Source of the DNA: Mycolicibacterium hassiacum DSM 44199 | Lineage (GTDB): Bacteria > Actinomycetota > Actinomycetes > Mycobacteriales > Mycobacteriaceae | DNA: 64,000 bases | NCBI RefSeq assembly: GCF_900603025.1 | Contig: NZ_LR026975.1 | Coordinates: 4,526,001-4,590,000, forward strand | Direction of reading: 5' to 3' | Part shown: piece after piece, positions 1-9,294 of the stretch | How positions within the stretch are numbered: position 1 is the stretch's first letter | How the letters are laid out: each line of letters starts with the position of its first letter | The notes under the pieces: generated by a model | What the model was told of the DNA's origin: nothing | What the model saw: only the letters and a program-made list of their open reading frames with translations | Databases searched by the model: none | Position numbers and translations under genes: made by a program

Positions 1-5
1 TCAGC

Positions 6-440
6 GTGCGACTGCAGCGACAAGTGGTGGATTACGCCCTGCGGCGCCGGTCCGTGCTGGCCGAGGTCTACTCCGGCCGCACCGGCGTCTCGGAGGTCTG
101 CGACGCCAATCCCTACCTGCTGCGCGCCGCGAAGTTCCACGGGAAGCCCAGCTCGGTGATGTGCCCGATCTGCCGCAAGGAACAGCTCACGCTCGTGTCC
201 TGGGTGTTCGGTGAGCACCTCGGTGCCGTGTCCGGATCGGCGCGCACCGCCGAGGAGCTGGTCATGCTGGCGTCCCGGTACGACGAGTTTTCCGTTCACG
301 TGGTGGAGGTATGCCGCACCTGCAGCTGGAATCACCTGGTCAAGTCGTATGTGCTGGGCGCACCGCCGAAGGGCGGTTCGCGCCGGCGGCGCGGCACGAG
401 ATCGGCGCGCAACGACGATGCGCGCACGGCCAGTGAATAA
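6..440 (+). CDS. DUF5318 family protein (Rv0049 orthologue)
   Basis: Small conserved mycobacterial protein of 144 aa with unknown function. The start is GTG at base 6; if a longer form exists, it begins outside the window. Two CxxC pairs (C53/C56 in CPIC and C103/C106 in CRTC) suggest a zinc ribbon; that is inference. The C-terminal 25 residues are basic and low in complexity. The stop codon overlaps the GTG start of ponA1 by 8 bases, so the two are probably co-transcribed and translationally coupled. The order matches M. tuberculosis Rv0049-Rv0050 (established knowledge). Confidence 0.9.
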   Translation: MRLQRQVVDYALRRRSVLAEVYSGRTGVSEVCDANPYLLRAAKFHGKPSSVMCPICRKEQLTLVSWVFGEHLGAVSGSARTAEELVMLASRYDEFSVHVVEVCRTCSWNHLVKSYVLGAPPKGGSRRRRGTRSARNDDARTASE

Positions 441-2967
441 CGAAGGACGCCACGACCGATCGGCCGACGACGCTCCGACGGGGCGCCCGGCTGACGGCGT
501 GAGCGCTGTCCGGCCGGCCCGCCGCCCCCCGCGACCCGAATCCGCGACCGGGCGGTCCGGCGGCCCGGGGGCCCGTCCGCTGCCACCCGACGACCGGCGT
601 ACCTCGGTGCTGCCGCCGGTGCGTGACGAGGTGCCGCCGCACCTGCGCGACCCGATCGACGTGGTCAAGGCCGCGCTCGACGGCACCCCGGCGAAGAAGG
701 CCCCGGCCACGAAGGCCGCCGCACCGCCGGCGCCGCCGCGCCGCCCCGGTGGGCGGTCCAAGGCCGCACCGCGCCCGGAGGGCCGCCGCGGCAGGGTCAA
801 CTGGCGCTGGGTACGCCGCGGGATCGTCGCCGCCGCGATCGCGATGATCGTGCTGCCGATCATCACGTTCGCGATGGCCTACATGATCGTCGAGGTGCCC
901 CGCCCCGGTGACATCCGCACCAACCAGGTGTCGACGATCCTGGCCAGCGACGGCAGCGAGCTGGCGAAAATCGTTCCGCCCGAAGGGAACCGGATCGACG
1001 TCACGATCGACCAGATCCCGGTGCAGGTGCGCAACGCGGTGATGGCCGCCGAGGACCGCGACTTCTACAGCAACCCGGGCTTCTCGATCACCGGGTTCCT
1101 GCGGGCGATCAAGAACAACCTGTTCGGCGGCGATCTGCAGGGCGGGTCGACGATCACCCAGCAGTACGTCAAGAACGCGCTGGTGGGCTCGGAGCGCTCC
1201 GGGCTGGGCGGCCTGCTGCGCAAGGCCAAGGAGCTGGTCATCTCGACGAAGATGGCCGGGCAGTGGCCCAAAGACGAAGTGCTGCAGTCGTATCTGAACA
1301 TCATCTACTTCGGCCGCGGCAGCTACGGGGTGGCGGCGGCGTCCAAGGCGTACTTCGACAAACGGGTCGAGGACCTGACCGTCGCCGAGGGGGCGCTGCT
1401 GGCCGCGTTGATCCAGCAGCCGTCGGGGCTGGATCCGGCGGTCGATCCGGAGGGCGCGCGGGAACGCTGGAACTGGGTGCTCGACGGCATGGTCGAGATC
1501 GGCGCGCTCACACCCCAGGAGCGCGCCGCCCAGGTGTTCCCGGAGACGGTGCCGCCCGATCTGGCCCGCCAGGCGATTCAGACCGTCGGGCCCAACGGGC
1601 TGATCCAGCGGCAGGTGCAGCAGGAGCTGCTGGACCTGTTCGACATCACCGAACAGACCCTCAACACCGAGGGTCTCGAGATCACCACGACCATCGACCC
1701 GAAGGCGCAGCAGGCCGCCGTCGAGGCCGCCCGCAAGTACCTCGAGGGCCAGGACCCGGAGATGCGCACCGCGATCGTGTCGATCGATCCGCGCACCGGC
1801 GGGGTCAAGGCCTACTACGGCGGCGAGGACGCCAACGGCTTCGACTTCGCCCAGGCCGGGCTGCCGACCGGGTCGTCGTTCAAGGTGTTCGCACTGATCG
1901 CGGCCCTGGAGCAGGGCATGGGCCTGGGCACCCAGATCGACAGCTCGCCGCTGGAGGTCAACGGCATCAAGATCACCAACGTCGAGGGCGCGGGATGCGG
2001 CACCTGCAACATCGCCGAGGCGCTCAAGCGGTCGCTGAACACCAGCTACTACCGGCTGATGCTCAAGCTCAAGAACGGCCCGGAGGACGTCGCCGACGCG
2101 GCGCACCGGGCCGGCATCGCCGAGAGCTTCCCGGGGGTGGAGCACACGCTGTCCGAGGACGGTAAGGGCGGCCCGCCGAACAACGGCATCGTCCTGGGCC
2201 AGTACCAGAGCCGGGTGATCGACATGGCCTCGGCGTACGCCACCATCGCCGCGTCCGGCGTGTACCACAAACCGCACTTCGTGCAGAAGGTGGTCAACTC
2301 CCGCGGCGAGGTGCTGTTCGACGCGACCCAGCAGGACGATCCGGGCGAACAGCGCATCGAGAAGAAGGTCGCCGACAACGTGATCGCGGCCATGCAGCCG
2401 ATCGCGGCCTACTCCAACGGCCACGCGCTGGCCGGCGGCCGGCCGTCGGGGGCCAAGACCGGCACGGTCCAGTTCGGGGACACCGGCGCCAACCGGGACG
2501 CCTGGATGGTCGGCTTCACCCCGCAGTTGTCGACGGCGGTGTGGGTGGGCACCGTCGACGGCACCAAGCCGCTGGTGAACAAGTGGGGTGGCCCGATCTA
2601 CGGGTCCGGTCTGCCGTCGGACATCTGGAAAGCCACCATGGACAAGGCGCTGGAGGACACCGAGATCGAGTCGTTCCCGAAGCCGGAGGCCATCGGCGGG
2701 TACGCGGGGGTGCCGCAGGCACCGGCGCCGCGCACGTCCGAGCCGACCACTTTCGATGCGCCGCCACCGCCGTCGGAGACGGTGATCCAGCCGACCCTCG
2801 AGATCGCACCGGGTGTGACGATCCCGTGGGGCCCGCCGACCACGGTCACCGTGGCCCCCGGTGCCCCGCCGCCGGTCGACGCCGGTCCGCAGCCACCGCC
2901 CGGATCGCCGCCACCTCCACCGGGACCGCCCGGACCGCCACCGCCGGGGCCGCTTCCGCCGCCGTGA
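433..2967 (+). CDS. ponA1: bifunctional class A penicillin-binding protein PonA1
   Basis: Bifunctional peptidoglycan synthase of 844 aa that polymerises glycan strands and cross-links stem peptides at the growing pole. An acidic/proline-rich cytosolic tail of about 130 residues precedes one membrane segment (about 131-153). The GT51 domain shows the catalytic glutamate E207 in EDRDF and the motif GGSTITQQYVKN. The transpeptidase domain has the nucleophile S481 in SSFK, an SLN motif and K675 in KTGT. The tail is proline-rich; no PASTA domain is visible. The open frame extends upstream, but the GTG at 433 (V-N-N-E-G-R-H) matches the N terminus I remember for mycobacterial PonA1. Confidence 0.95.
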   Translation: MNNEGRHDRSADDAPTGRPADGVSAVRPARRPPRPESATGRSGGPGARPLPPDDRRTSVLPPVRDEVPPHLRDPIDVVKAALDGTPAKKAPATKAAAPPAPPRRPGGRSKAAPRPEGRRGRVNWRWVRRGIVAAAIAMIVLPIITFAMAYMIVEVPRPGDIRTNQVSTILASDGSELAKIVPPEGNRIDVTIDQIPVQVRNAVMAAEDRDFYSNPGFSITGFLRAIKNNLFGGDLQGGSTITQQYVKNALVGSERSGLGGLLRKAKELVISTKMAGQWPKDEVLQSYLNIIYFGRGSYGVAAASKAYFDKRVEDLTVAEGALLAALIQQPSGLDPAVDPEGARERWNWVLDGMVEIGALTPQERAAQVFPETVPPDLARQAIQTVGPNGLIQRQVQQELLDLFDITEQTLNTEGLEITTTIDPKAQQAAVEAARKYLEGQDPEMRTAIVSIDPRTGGVKAYYGGEDANGFDFAQAGLPTGSSFKVFALIAALEQGMGLGTQIDSSPLEVNGIKITNVEGAGCGTCNIAEALKRSLNTSYYRLMLKLKNGPEDVADAAHRAGIAESFPGVEHTLSEDGKGGPPNNGIVLGQYQSRVIDMASAYATIAASGVYHKPHFVQKVVNSRGEVLFDATQQDDPGEQRIEKKVADNVIAAMQPIAAYSNGHALAGGRPSGAKTGTVQFGDTGANRDAWMVGFTPQLSTAVWVGTVDGTKPLVNKWGGPIYGSGLPSDIWKATMDKALEDTEIESFPKPEAIGGYAGVPQAPAPRTSEPTTFDAPPPPSETVIQPTLEIAPGVTIPWGPPTTVTVAPGAPPPVDAGPQPPPGSPPPPPGPPGPPPPGPLPPP

Positions 2968-4589
2968 CCACCGCACGCGACGAGCTCTCCCCGGCGCCGC
3001 CGGCGGCGGACCGGCGCAGCCTGGACCGGGACCTGCCGAGCCGCACCGACGCGATCGGGGCCGCGCTGTCGGAGGTGATAGGCGGGCCGGTGGGCCGGCA
3101 CGCGCTGATCGGGCGGCAGCGGTTCTTCACCCCGCTGCGGGCGATGCTGGTGATCGCGCTGGTGTTCCTGGCGCTCGGCTACTCGACGAAGGCCGCCTGC
3201 CTGCAGAGCACCGGAACCGGCACCGCCGACCAGCGCGTCGCCAACTGGGAGAACCAGCGGGCCTACTTCCAGCTGTGCTACTCCGACATCGTTCCGCTCT
3301 ACACCGCCGAGCTGCTGGATCAGGGCAAGTTCCCGTACAAGTCGAGCTGGGTGGAGACTGACCAGCAGGGCACCCCGCGCATCCAGTACGACGGCGAGAT
3401 AGCGGTGCGCTACATGGAGTATCCGGTGCTCACCGGGCTCTACCAGTACCTGTCGATGGCGCTGGCCAAGACCTACACCGCGGTGACCAAGCTGGTGTCG
3501 GTGCCGGTGATCGCGGAGGTGGTGATGTTCTTCAACATCGCCGCGTTCGGGCTGGCGCTGGCGTGGCTGGCCACGTTGTGGGCGACGGCCGGGCTGGCCG
3601 GCCCGCGACGGATATGGGACGCCGCGCTGGTGGCGGCGTCGCCGATCCTGATCTTCCAGGCCTTCACCAACTTCGACGCGCTGGCAACGGCTTTCGCGGC
3701 CGGGGCGATGCTGGCCTGGGCCCGGCGCCGGCCGTATCTGGCCGGGGCGCTGATCGGGCTGGGCGTGGCCGCCAAGCTGTACCCGCTGCTGTTGCTGGGG
3801 CCGTTGGCGGTGCTGGGGCTGCGCACCGGCCGGCTGCGCGAAGTCGGCCGCACCGCGGGCGCGGCGCTGCTTACCTGGCTGCTGGTCAACCTGCCGATCA
3901 TGGTGCTGTATCCGCGCGGGTGGTCGGAGTTCTTCCGGCTCAACACCCGCCGCGGCGACGACATGGACTCCATCTACAACGTGGTCAAGTCGTTCACCGG
4001 CTGGCGTGGTTTCGACCCCGAGTTGGGCTTCTGGGAACCGCCGACGGTGCTCAACACCGTCACCGCGGTGTTGTTCGGATCCTGCTGTATCGCAATCGGC
4101 TACATCGCGCTGACGGCGCCGCGCCGGCCGCGGGTGGCGCAGCTGGCGTTCCTGGCGGTGGCGGCGTTTCTGCTGACCAACAAGGTGTGGAGCCCGCAGT
4201 TCTCGCTGTGGCTGGTGCCGCTGGCGGTGCTGGCGCTGCCGCATCGGCGGATCCTGTTGGTGTGGATGACCATTGATGCGCTGGTGTGGATCCCGCGGAT
4301 GCTCTACCTGTACGGCGAGCAGAACCGCGGTCTGCCGGAACAGCCGTTCACGGTGGTGGTGCTGCTGCGTGATATCGCGGTGATCGGGTTGTGCGCGTTG
4401 GTGATCCGTCAGATCTACCGGCCCGGTGAGGACCTGGTGCGTGCCCGCGGCACCGATGACGACCCGGCCGGTGGGGTGTTCGACGGCGCGCCCGACGCCC
4501 CGCCGCGGTGGCTGCCGGATTGGCTGCGGCCGCGGGCGAGCCGGGTGCGGGTCGAGCAGGTCGGGGACTTGGAGCTCGCACGCACCTAG
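2964..4589 (+). CDS. polytopic membrane protein, GT87/DUF2029-like (Rv0051 family)
   Basis: A 541-aa integral membrane protein whose GTG start overlaps the ponA1 stop (GTGA), so translation is coupled to the peptidoglycan synthase. About ten hydrophobic helices are visible after a roughly 60-residue cytosolic N terminus. The stretch GLGVAAKLYPLLLLGPL resembles the conserved segment of GT87 (DUF2029) polyprenol-phosphate mannosyltransferases. A GT-C glycosyltransferase acting on a lipid-linked sugar is therefore plausible, but the substrate is unknown and the catalytic residues were not identified. Position matches Rv0051 in M. tuberculosis. Confidence 0.85.
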   Translation: MTTARDELSPAPPAADRRSLDRDLPSRTDAIGAALSEVIGGPVGRHALIGRQRFFTPLRAMLVIALVFLALGYSTKAACLQSTGTGTADQRVANWENQRAYFQLCYSDIVPLYTAELLDQGKFPYKSSWVETDQQGTPRIQYDGEIAVRYMEYPVLTGLYQYLSMALAKTYTAVTKLVSVPVIAEVVMFFNIAAFGLALAWLATLWATAGLAGPRRIWDAALVAASPILIFQAFTNFDALATAFAAGAMLAWARRRPYLAGALIGLGVAAKLYPLLLLGPLAVLGLRTGRLREVGRTAGAALLTWLLVNLPIMVLYPRGWSEFFRLNTRRGDDMDSIYNVVKSFTGWRGFDPELGFWEPPTVLNTVTAVLFGSCCIAIGYIALTAPRRPRVAQLAFLAVAAFLLTNKVWSPQFSLWLVPLAVLALPHRRILLVWMTIDALVWIPRMLYLYGEQNRGLPEQPFTVVVLLRDIAVIGLCALVIRQIYRPGEDLVRARGTDDDPAGGVFDGAPDAPPRWLPDWLRPRASRVRVEQVGDLELART

Positions 4590-4600
4590 GGAGTGGTCGG

Positions 4601-5239
4601 ATGTTGGTGGCGATCCCGCTGTTCGAGCGGTTCACCGCGTTGGACGCGGTCGGCCCGTACGAGGTGCTGCAGCGGGTGCCGTCGATCGACGTGGTGTTCG
4701 TCGGGCACCGGCGCGGTGAGGTGCGTTGCGACAACGGGATGCTCGGGATGACCGTCGACAAGGCGTTCGGCGAGCTGACCCGTGCGGACGTGGTGGTGTT
4801 TCCCGGCGGCATCGGCACCCGGACGCTGATCGGTGACGAGCAGGTGCTCGACTGGGTGCGTATGGTGCACCGGCACACCCGGTTCACCACGTCGGTGTGC
4901 ACCGGCAGCCTGGTGCTGGCCGCGGCGGGTCTGCTGACCGGGCTGACCGCGACCACGCACTGGCGGGCGGTGGAGCTGTTGGAGTCGCTGGGGGCGCGCT
5001 ACGTGCCGCAGCGGGTCGTCGAACACCTGCCGCAGCGGGTGCTCACCGCCGCCGGGGTGTCCAGCGGGATCGACATGGCGCTGCGGCTGGTGGAGTTGCT
5101 GGCCGGCCGCGACGCCGCCGAGGCCGCGCAGCTGATGATCGAGTACGACCCGCAGCCCCCGTTCGACGCCGGAGCGGTCGCCAAGGCCCCCGAGGCGACT
5201 CGCCACCTGGCGGAGGACTACTTCCGCCACCGGTCCTGA
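4601..5239 (+). CDS. DJ-1/PfpI family protein (Rv0052-like)
   Basis: A 212-aa protein of the DJ-1/PfpI (class I glutamine amidotransferase-like) fold. The nucleophile elbow cysteine is C100 in TSVCTGS, and D15 in ALDAVGPYEVL sits where isonitrile-hydratase-type members carry an acidic catalytic residue. The ATG at 4601 was chosen because the family core begins immediately (MLVAIPLFERF); it lies 11 bases after the upstream stop. The enzymatic role is unknown; isonitrile hydratase-like activity is a guess from the motif. Confidence 0.85.
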   Translation: MLVAIPLFERFTALDAVGPYEVLQRVPSIDVVFVGHRRGEVRCDNGMLGMTVDKAFGELTRADVVVFPGGIGTRTLIGDEQVLDWVRMVHRHTRFTTSVCTGSLVLAAAGLLTGLTATTHWRAVELLESLGARYVPQRVVEHLPQRVLTAAGVSSGIDMALRLVELLAGRDAAEAAQLMIEYDPQPPFDAGAVAKAPEATRHLAEDYFRHRS

Positions 5240-5276
5240 TCTCCCGCCGAGCAGTCTGCCCACGCACCTTTTCTCG

Positions 5277-5336
5277 GCGAGCAGACGCGTGCACCCCCAA
5301 TTTCGGGCCTTTCCGGGGGGTTTCACGTCTGCTCGC
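5277..5336. repeat. intergenic long inverted repeat with GCGAGCAGACG arms
   Basis: The left arm at 5277-5291 and right arm at 5324-5336 pair as GCGAGCAGACG(CG)TG against CACGTCTGCTCGC. Inside them, CCCCC and GGGGGG add an inner stem. A partial copy of the arm, CCGAGCAGTCTG, lies just upstream at about 5248-5259. It fills the gap between the DJ-1 gene and rpsF. A related hairpin occurs at 53643-53702. I recall similar GCGAGCAGACG elements between genes in M. tuberculosis, so this looks like a dispersed mycobacterial intergenic repeat that may also act as a terminator. Confidence 0.7.
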
Positions 5337-5482
5337 GGAGGAAAGCGCGCACCTGGCCGGGCCCGCGATTTCGCAGATCAGGGCGGTGTCCGGTAGCCTA
5401 GGCCGGTTGCCGACGCAGGTAACCCTCTCCTGCCGCGGACCGTCCGTGGCCGACACAGACCATAGGAGGTGGTGAGGTTCTC

Positions 5483-5773
5483 ATGCGTCCATACGAAATC
5501 ATGGTCATCCTCGACCCGACGCTCGATGAGCGCACGGTCAAGCCGTCGCTGGACACGTTCCTCAACGTGATCCGTCAGCAGGGCGGAACCGTCGACAACA
5601 TCGACATCTGGGGTCGGCGCCGGCTGGCCTACGACATCAAGAAGCACTCCGAGGGCATCTACGCGGTCATCAACGTGAAGGCCGAGCCCGCGACCGTGAC
5701 CGAGCTGGACCGCCAGCTCAGCCTGAACGAGTCGGTGCTCCGGACCAAGGTGCTGCGTACCGACAAGCACTGA
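5483..5773 (+). CDS. rpsF: 30S ribosomal protein S6
   Basis: S6 protein of 96 aa of the small ribosomal subunit, which pairs with S18 in the platform. The N terminus [16 protein letters not shown] and the [16 protein letters not shown] segment are typical of the family. The ATG at 5483 is preceded by a strong AGGAGGTGG ribosome binding site. First gene of the rpsF-ssb-rpsR-rplI cluster, which is conserved across bacteria. Confidence 0.98.
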   Translation: MRPYEIMVILDPTLDERTVKPSLDTFLNVIRQQGGTVDNIDIWGRRRLAYDIKKHSEGIYAVINVKAEPATVTELDRQLSLNESVLRTKVLRTDKH

Positions 5774-5859
5774 CGCGAACGGCGTGTGTCCGTCGGAGCC
5801 GTTCCGTAGGCTCGCTGCACGGACGTCGCGCACACCGCCAAACCGCCGAGGAGGAACCC

Positions 5860-6357
5860 GTGGCTGCTGGTGACACCACCATCACGCTTGTCGGAAACCT
5901 AACCGCCGACCCCGAACTCCGGTTCACCCCGTCGGGTGCCGCCGTGGCCAACTTCACGGTCGCGTCGACCCCGCGGGTGTACGACCGGCAGACCGGGGAG
6001 TGGAAGGACGGCGAGCCGTTGTTCCTTCGCTGCAACATCTGGCGTGAGGCCGCCGAGAACGTCGCCGAGAGCCTGACCCGGGGCGCACGGGTGATCGTGC
6101 AGGGCCGGCTCAAGCAGCGGTCGTTCGAGACCCGCGAAGGCGAGAAGCGCACCGTCGTCGAGGTCGAGGTCGACGAGATCGGCCCGTCGCTGCGGTACGC
6201 GACCGCGAAGGTCAACAAGGTCTCGCGCAGCGGTGGCGGCGCCGGCGGCTTCGGCAGCAGCGGCGGGGCCGCCCGGGATGTCCGCCAGGACGACCCGTGG
6301 GGCAGCGCCCCGGCGTCGGGCTCGTTCGACGCGCCGGACGACGAGCCGCCGTTCTGA
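5860..6357 (+). CDS. ssb: single-stranded DNA-binding protein
   Basis: SSB of 165 aa, which coats single-stranded DNA during replication and repair. It has an N-terminal OB fold (about 1-115, starting [10 protein letters not shown]), a glycine/serine-rich linker, and the acidic tip DDEPPF that recruits partner proteins. The GTG start at 5860 follows GAGGAGG with about 5 bases between. It lies between rpsF and rpsR as usual. Confidence 0.98.
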   Translation: MAAGDTTITLVGNLTADPELRFTPSGAAVANFTVASTPRVYDRQTGEWKDGEPLFLRCNIWREAAENVAESLTRGARVIVQGRLKQRSFETREGEKRTVVEVEVDEIGPSLRYATAKVNKVSRSGGGAGGFGSSGGAARDVRQDDPWGSAPASGSFDAPDDEPPF

Positions 6358-6395
6358 CCCAAGTTCATTAGCGATTCGAGGAAGAGACAACAGAC

Positions 6396-6650
6396 ATGGC
6401 CAAGGCCAACAAGAAGCGGCCGGCTCCGGAGAAGCCGGTCAAGACCCGCAAGTGCGTGTTCTGCGCCAAGAAGGATCTGGTCATCGACTACAAGGACACC
6501 GCCCTGCTGCGGACCTACATCAGCGAGCGCGGCAAGATCCGTGCCCGCCGGGTGACCGGAAACTGCGTGCAGCATCAGCGTGACATCGCCACCGCGATCA
6601 AGAACGCCCGCGAACTGGCGCTGCTGCCGTTCACGTCGTCGACGCGATAA
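6396..6650 (+). CDS. rpsR: 30S ribosomal protein S18, zinc-binding (C+) form
   Basis: S18 of 84 aa. It carries C20/C23 (CVFC) plus C57 and H60 (GNCVQH), the zinc-binding form. Mycobacteria usually also have a cysteine-free S18 paralogue induced by zinc starvation; this copy is therefore the rpsR1 type (established knowledge). The ATG follows GAGGAAGAGA at a suitable distance. Confidence 0.97.
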   Translation: MAKANKKRPAPEKPVKTRKCVFCAKKDLVIDYKDTALLRTYISERGKIRARRVTGNCVQHQRDIATAIKNARELALLPFTSSTR

Positions 6651-6667
6651 GCCAGGGGATAACGAAG

Positions 6668-7123
6668 ATGAAGCTGATTCTCACCGCCGAGGTCGAACAC
6701 CTGGGAACCTCGGGCGACATCGTCGAGGTCAAGGACGGCTACGGGCGCAACTACCTGTTGCCGCGCGGGCTGGCCGTGGTGGCCTCCAAGGGCGCCGAAC
6801 GCCACGCCGAGCAGATCCGGCGGGCGCGCGAGCTCAAGAGCGTCAAGAACCTCGAGCACGCCCAGGAACTGAAGACCGCGATCGAGGGCCTGGGCGCGAT
6901 CGACCTGCCGGTCAAGGCCGCCGCGGACACCGGCAAGCTGTTCGGTTCGGTCACCGCCGCCGACGTGGTGGCGGCCATCAAGAAGGCCGGCGGGCCGAAC
7001 CTCGACAAGCGCACCGTGCAGCTGCCCAAGGCGCACATCAAGACCGTGGGCACGCACGCCATCTCGGTGCGGCTGCACCCCGAGGTGACCGCCTCGGTGT
7101 CGCTCAACGTCGTCGCCGAGTAA
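6668..7123 (+). CDS. rplI: 50S ribosomal protein L9
   Basis: L9 of 151 aa. The N-terminal rRNA-binding domain has the signature [19 protein letters not shown] and [14 protein letters not shown] long connecting helix and the C-terminal domain follow. The gene begins 17 bases after rpsR and ends the ribosomal cluster; a GC-rich hairpin follows the stop. Confidence 0.98.
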   Translation: MKLILTAEVEHLGTSGDIVEVKDGYGRNYLLPRGLAVVASKGAERHAEQIRRARELKSVKNLEHAQELKTAIEGLGAIDLPVKAAADTGKLFGSVTAADVVAAIKKAGGPNLDKRTVQLPKAHIKTVGTHAISVRLHPEVTASVSLNVVAE

Positions 7124-7139
7124 GCACCGCGACGTCGGT

Positions 7140-7180
7140 AACGGCCGGGTGGAGGCTTGATCAGCCCCCGCCCGGCCGTT
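7140..7180 (+). terminator. GC-rich hairpin after rplI
   Basis: AACGGCCGGG (7140-7149) pairs perfectly with CCCGGCCGTT (7171-7180) around a 21-base loop. No U tract follows, which is common for mycobacterial intrinsic terminators. It is the probable end of the rpsF-rplI transcript. Confidence 0.6.
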
Positions 7181-7323
7181 GCTGTCTCGGCCCGCGAACG
7201 TTCAGCGAAGGCTGCGAGTCCGATTCTTCCCAGCGAAGCTAACCCGCTGTTAACCCGGGCGGCGCCGGCGGGCAACACAACACGCCCGAGATCGCAACCT
7301 GCCGCGACACGCCGGAGCAATTC

Positions 7324-7441
7324 TCATCCACAGGGTTATCCCCGGTCTAGGGTGCATTTATCTGCACAAACGCACTGGCCACAGCCTTTTATCCACAGGT
7401 TCTCCCCAGCGCCTCAACATGGCTGTCCAGAGCTATCCACA
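7324..7441. promoter_or_regulatory. cluster of DnaA-box-like 9-mers upstream of dnaB
   Basis: The 512-base gap between rplI and dnaB holds no convincing gene. It contains TTATCCACA (7389-7397, a perfect consensus DnaA box), CTATCCACA (7433-7441), TCATCCACA (7324-7332), GTTATCCCC nearby (7335-7343) and TTATCTGCA (7358-7366). The local base composition is less GC-rich than the surroundings. This could let DnaA regulate dnaB or titrate DnaA; a replication origin is less likely because dnaA/dnaN are not here. Confidence 0.5.
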
Positions 7442-7635
7442 CGTCATGCACAGCTCCATGAACAGGGGGCCTTGGGATGAGGCTCAGCAACGTCTAGCGT
7501 GACCTCCGCAAGACAGTCCCGGAGGTTGCGAGCAGCGACCGCCACAGAAATTTGTGGGTGGTCGGACTTACAGTCACGGACAACCGGGTATCGAATACGC
7601 GTTCGATGGAGTTCCAGGAGGGGGTGAGTCGCTCC

Positions 7636-9030
7636 GTGGCTGTCGTGGATGACCTCGGCCGTGGTTCGGGGCATTCGGGCCTTGACGTACCGGCTCCCAG
7701 CGAGGACTTCGGTCGTCAGCCACCCCAGGACGTGGCCGCTGAGCAGGCCGTCCTCGGCGGAATGTTGCTGAGTAAGGACGCCATCGCCGACGTGCTGGAG
7801 AAGCTGCGGCCCAGCGACTTCTACCGCCCGGCACACCAGAACATCTACGACGCGATCCTGGATCTCTACGCGCGCGGCGAACCGGCCGACGCCGTGACGG
7901 TGGCCGCCGAGCTGGACCGGCGCGGGTTGCTGCGCCGGGTCGGCGGGGCGCCGTACCTGCACACGCTGATCTCGACCGTGCCGACGGCGGCGAACGCGGG
8001 CTACTACGCGGGCATTGTCGCGGAGAAGGCGCTGCTGCGCCGGTTGGTGGAGGCCGGCACCCGCATCGTCCAGTACGGCTACGCCGGCGCCGACGGCGCG
8101 GATGTCAGCGAGATCGTGGACCGGGCCCAGGCCGAGATCTACGACGTCACCGAGGGGCGGCAGTCCGAGGACTTCGTGGCGCTGGAGGATCTGCTGCAGC
8201 CCACGATGGACGAGATCGACGCGATCGCCTCGCAGGGCGGCATCGCGCGCGGTGTGCCGACCGGCTTCCACGAACTCGACGAGATCACCAACGGTCTGCA
8301 CCCGGGGCAGATGATCGTGATCGCGGCCCGGCCGGGTGTCGGAAAGTCCACGCTCGGACTGGATTTCCTGCGGTCGTGCTCGATCAAGCACCGGATGACC
8401 AGCGTCATCTTCAGCCTGGAGATGAGCAAGTCGGAGATCGTCATGCGGCTGTTGTCGGCCGAGGCCAAGATCAAGCTCGCCGACATGCGCTCCGGGCGGA
8501 TGAGCGACGACGACTGGACCCGGCTGGCGCGGCGGATGAGCGAGATCAGCGAGGCGCCGCTGTTCATCGACGACTCGCCGAACATGATGATGATGGAGAT
8601 CCGGGCCAAGGCGCGCCGGCTCAAGCAGAAGCACGACCTGCGCCTGATCGTCATCGACTACCTGCAGCTGATGACCTCGGGCAAGAAGGTGGAGTCGCGC
8701 CAGCAGGAGGTCTCGGAGTTCTCCCGGCAGCTGAAGCTGTTGGCCAAGGAGCTCGAGGTGCCGGTGGTGGCGATGAGCCAGCTCAACCGCGGGCCCGAGC
8801 AGCGCACCGACAAGAAGCCGATGCTGGCCGACCTGCGTGAGTCCGGTGCCATTGAGCAGGACGCCGACCTGGTGATCCTGCTGCACCGCCCGGACGCGTT
8901 CGAGCGCGACGATCCGCGCGGCGGGGAGGCCGACCTGATCCTGGCCAAGCACCGCAACGGCCCGACCAAGACCATCACCGTGGCGCACCAGCTGCACCTG
9001 TCGCGGTTCGCCAACATGGCCAAGGCGTAA
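7636..9030 (+). CDS. dnaB: replicative DNA helicase DnaB, intein-free
   Basis: Hexameric 5'-3' helicase that unwinds the replication fork, 464 aa. The N-terminal primase-interacting domain (about 20-120) is followed by a RecA-like motor with Walker A ARPGVGKST and Walker B LIVIDYLQLM. The GTG at 7636 (V-A-V-V-D-D-L) was chosen over the longer frame because it matches the mycobacterial N terminus, and a GGAGGGGG ribosome site lies about 10 bases upstream. M. tuberculosis DnaB carries an intein; this one is uninterrupted. Confidence 0.97.
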   Translation: MAVVDDLGRGSGHSGLDVPAPSEDFGRQPPQDVAAEQAVLGGMLLSKDAIADVLEKLRPSDFYRPAHQNIYDAILDLYARGEPADAVTVAAELDRRGLLRRVGGAPYLHTLISTVPTAANAGYYAGIVAEKALLRRLVEAGTRIVQYGYAGADGADVSEIVDRAQAEIYDVTEGRQSEDFVALEDLLQPTMDEIDAIASQGGIARGVPTGFHELDEITNGLHPGQMIVIAARPGVGKSTLGLDFLRSCSIKHRMTSVIFSLEMSKSEIVMRLLSAEAKIKLADMRSGRMSDDDWTRLARRMSEISEAPLFIDDSPNMMMMEIRAKARRLKQKHDLRLIVIDYLQLMTSGKKVESRQQEVSEFSRQLKLLAKELEVPVVAMSQLNRGPEQRTDKKPMLADLRESGAIEQDADLVILLHRPDAFERDDPRGGEADLILAKHRNGPTKTITVAHQLHLSRFANMAKA

Positions 9031-9294
9031 GGGGTTTCGCGCGGGTCCGCGACGGTGCGTTCGGTGCGTCAGGGCGACGGCATGTTCCGCGAGCACGGCG
9101 GGTTGCTGTCGAGCGGATGCAGCGCGCCCGCCGGCGTCGGTCGCATACGGCAATAGTGACCGGTCACCGGAACCCCGCTGCCCGGCCTGGGGTGGCATTC
9201 GAAGCGCGGTGCGATGCCCCGGCCGGCGCAACCGGCGTATCCGGTTCGATTCGTGCACTGGGGCCATCAGGGCGGACCTGCCACCGCCCACCGC

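Noticed and set aside
340..2976. 878-codon open frame on the minus strand opposite ponA1
   Set aside because: Antisense shadow of a GC-rich gene: composition is Arg/Gly/Leu-rich, no family motif, and it covers a highly conserved gene.
7324..7441. Replication origin
   Set aside because: Several DnaA boxes are present, but dnaA, dnaN and the usual oriC spacing are absent; in mycobacteria oriC lies between dnaA and dnaN.
7157..7480. 107-codon frame between rplI and dnaB, at the place of Rv0057
   Set aside because: TTG start, no recognisable motif, and it consists of the DnaA-box-rich intergenic DNA; the proline/serine/glutamine-rich product looks random.
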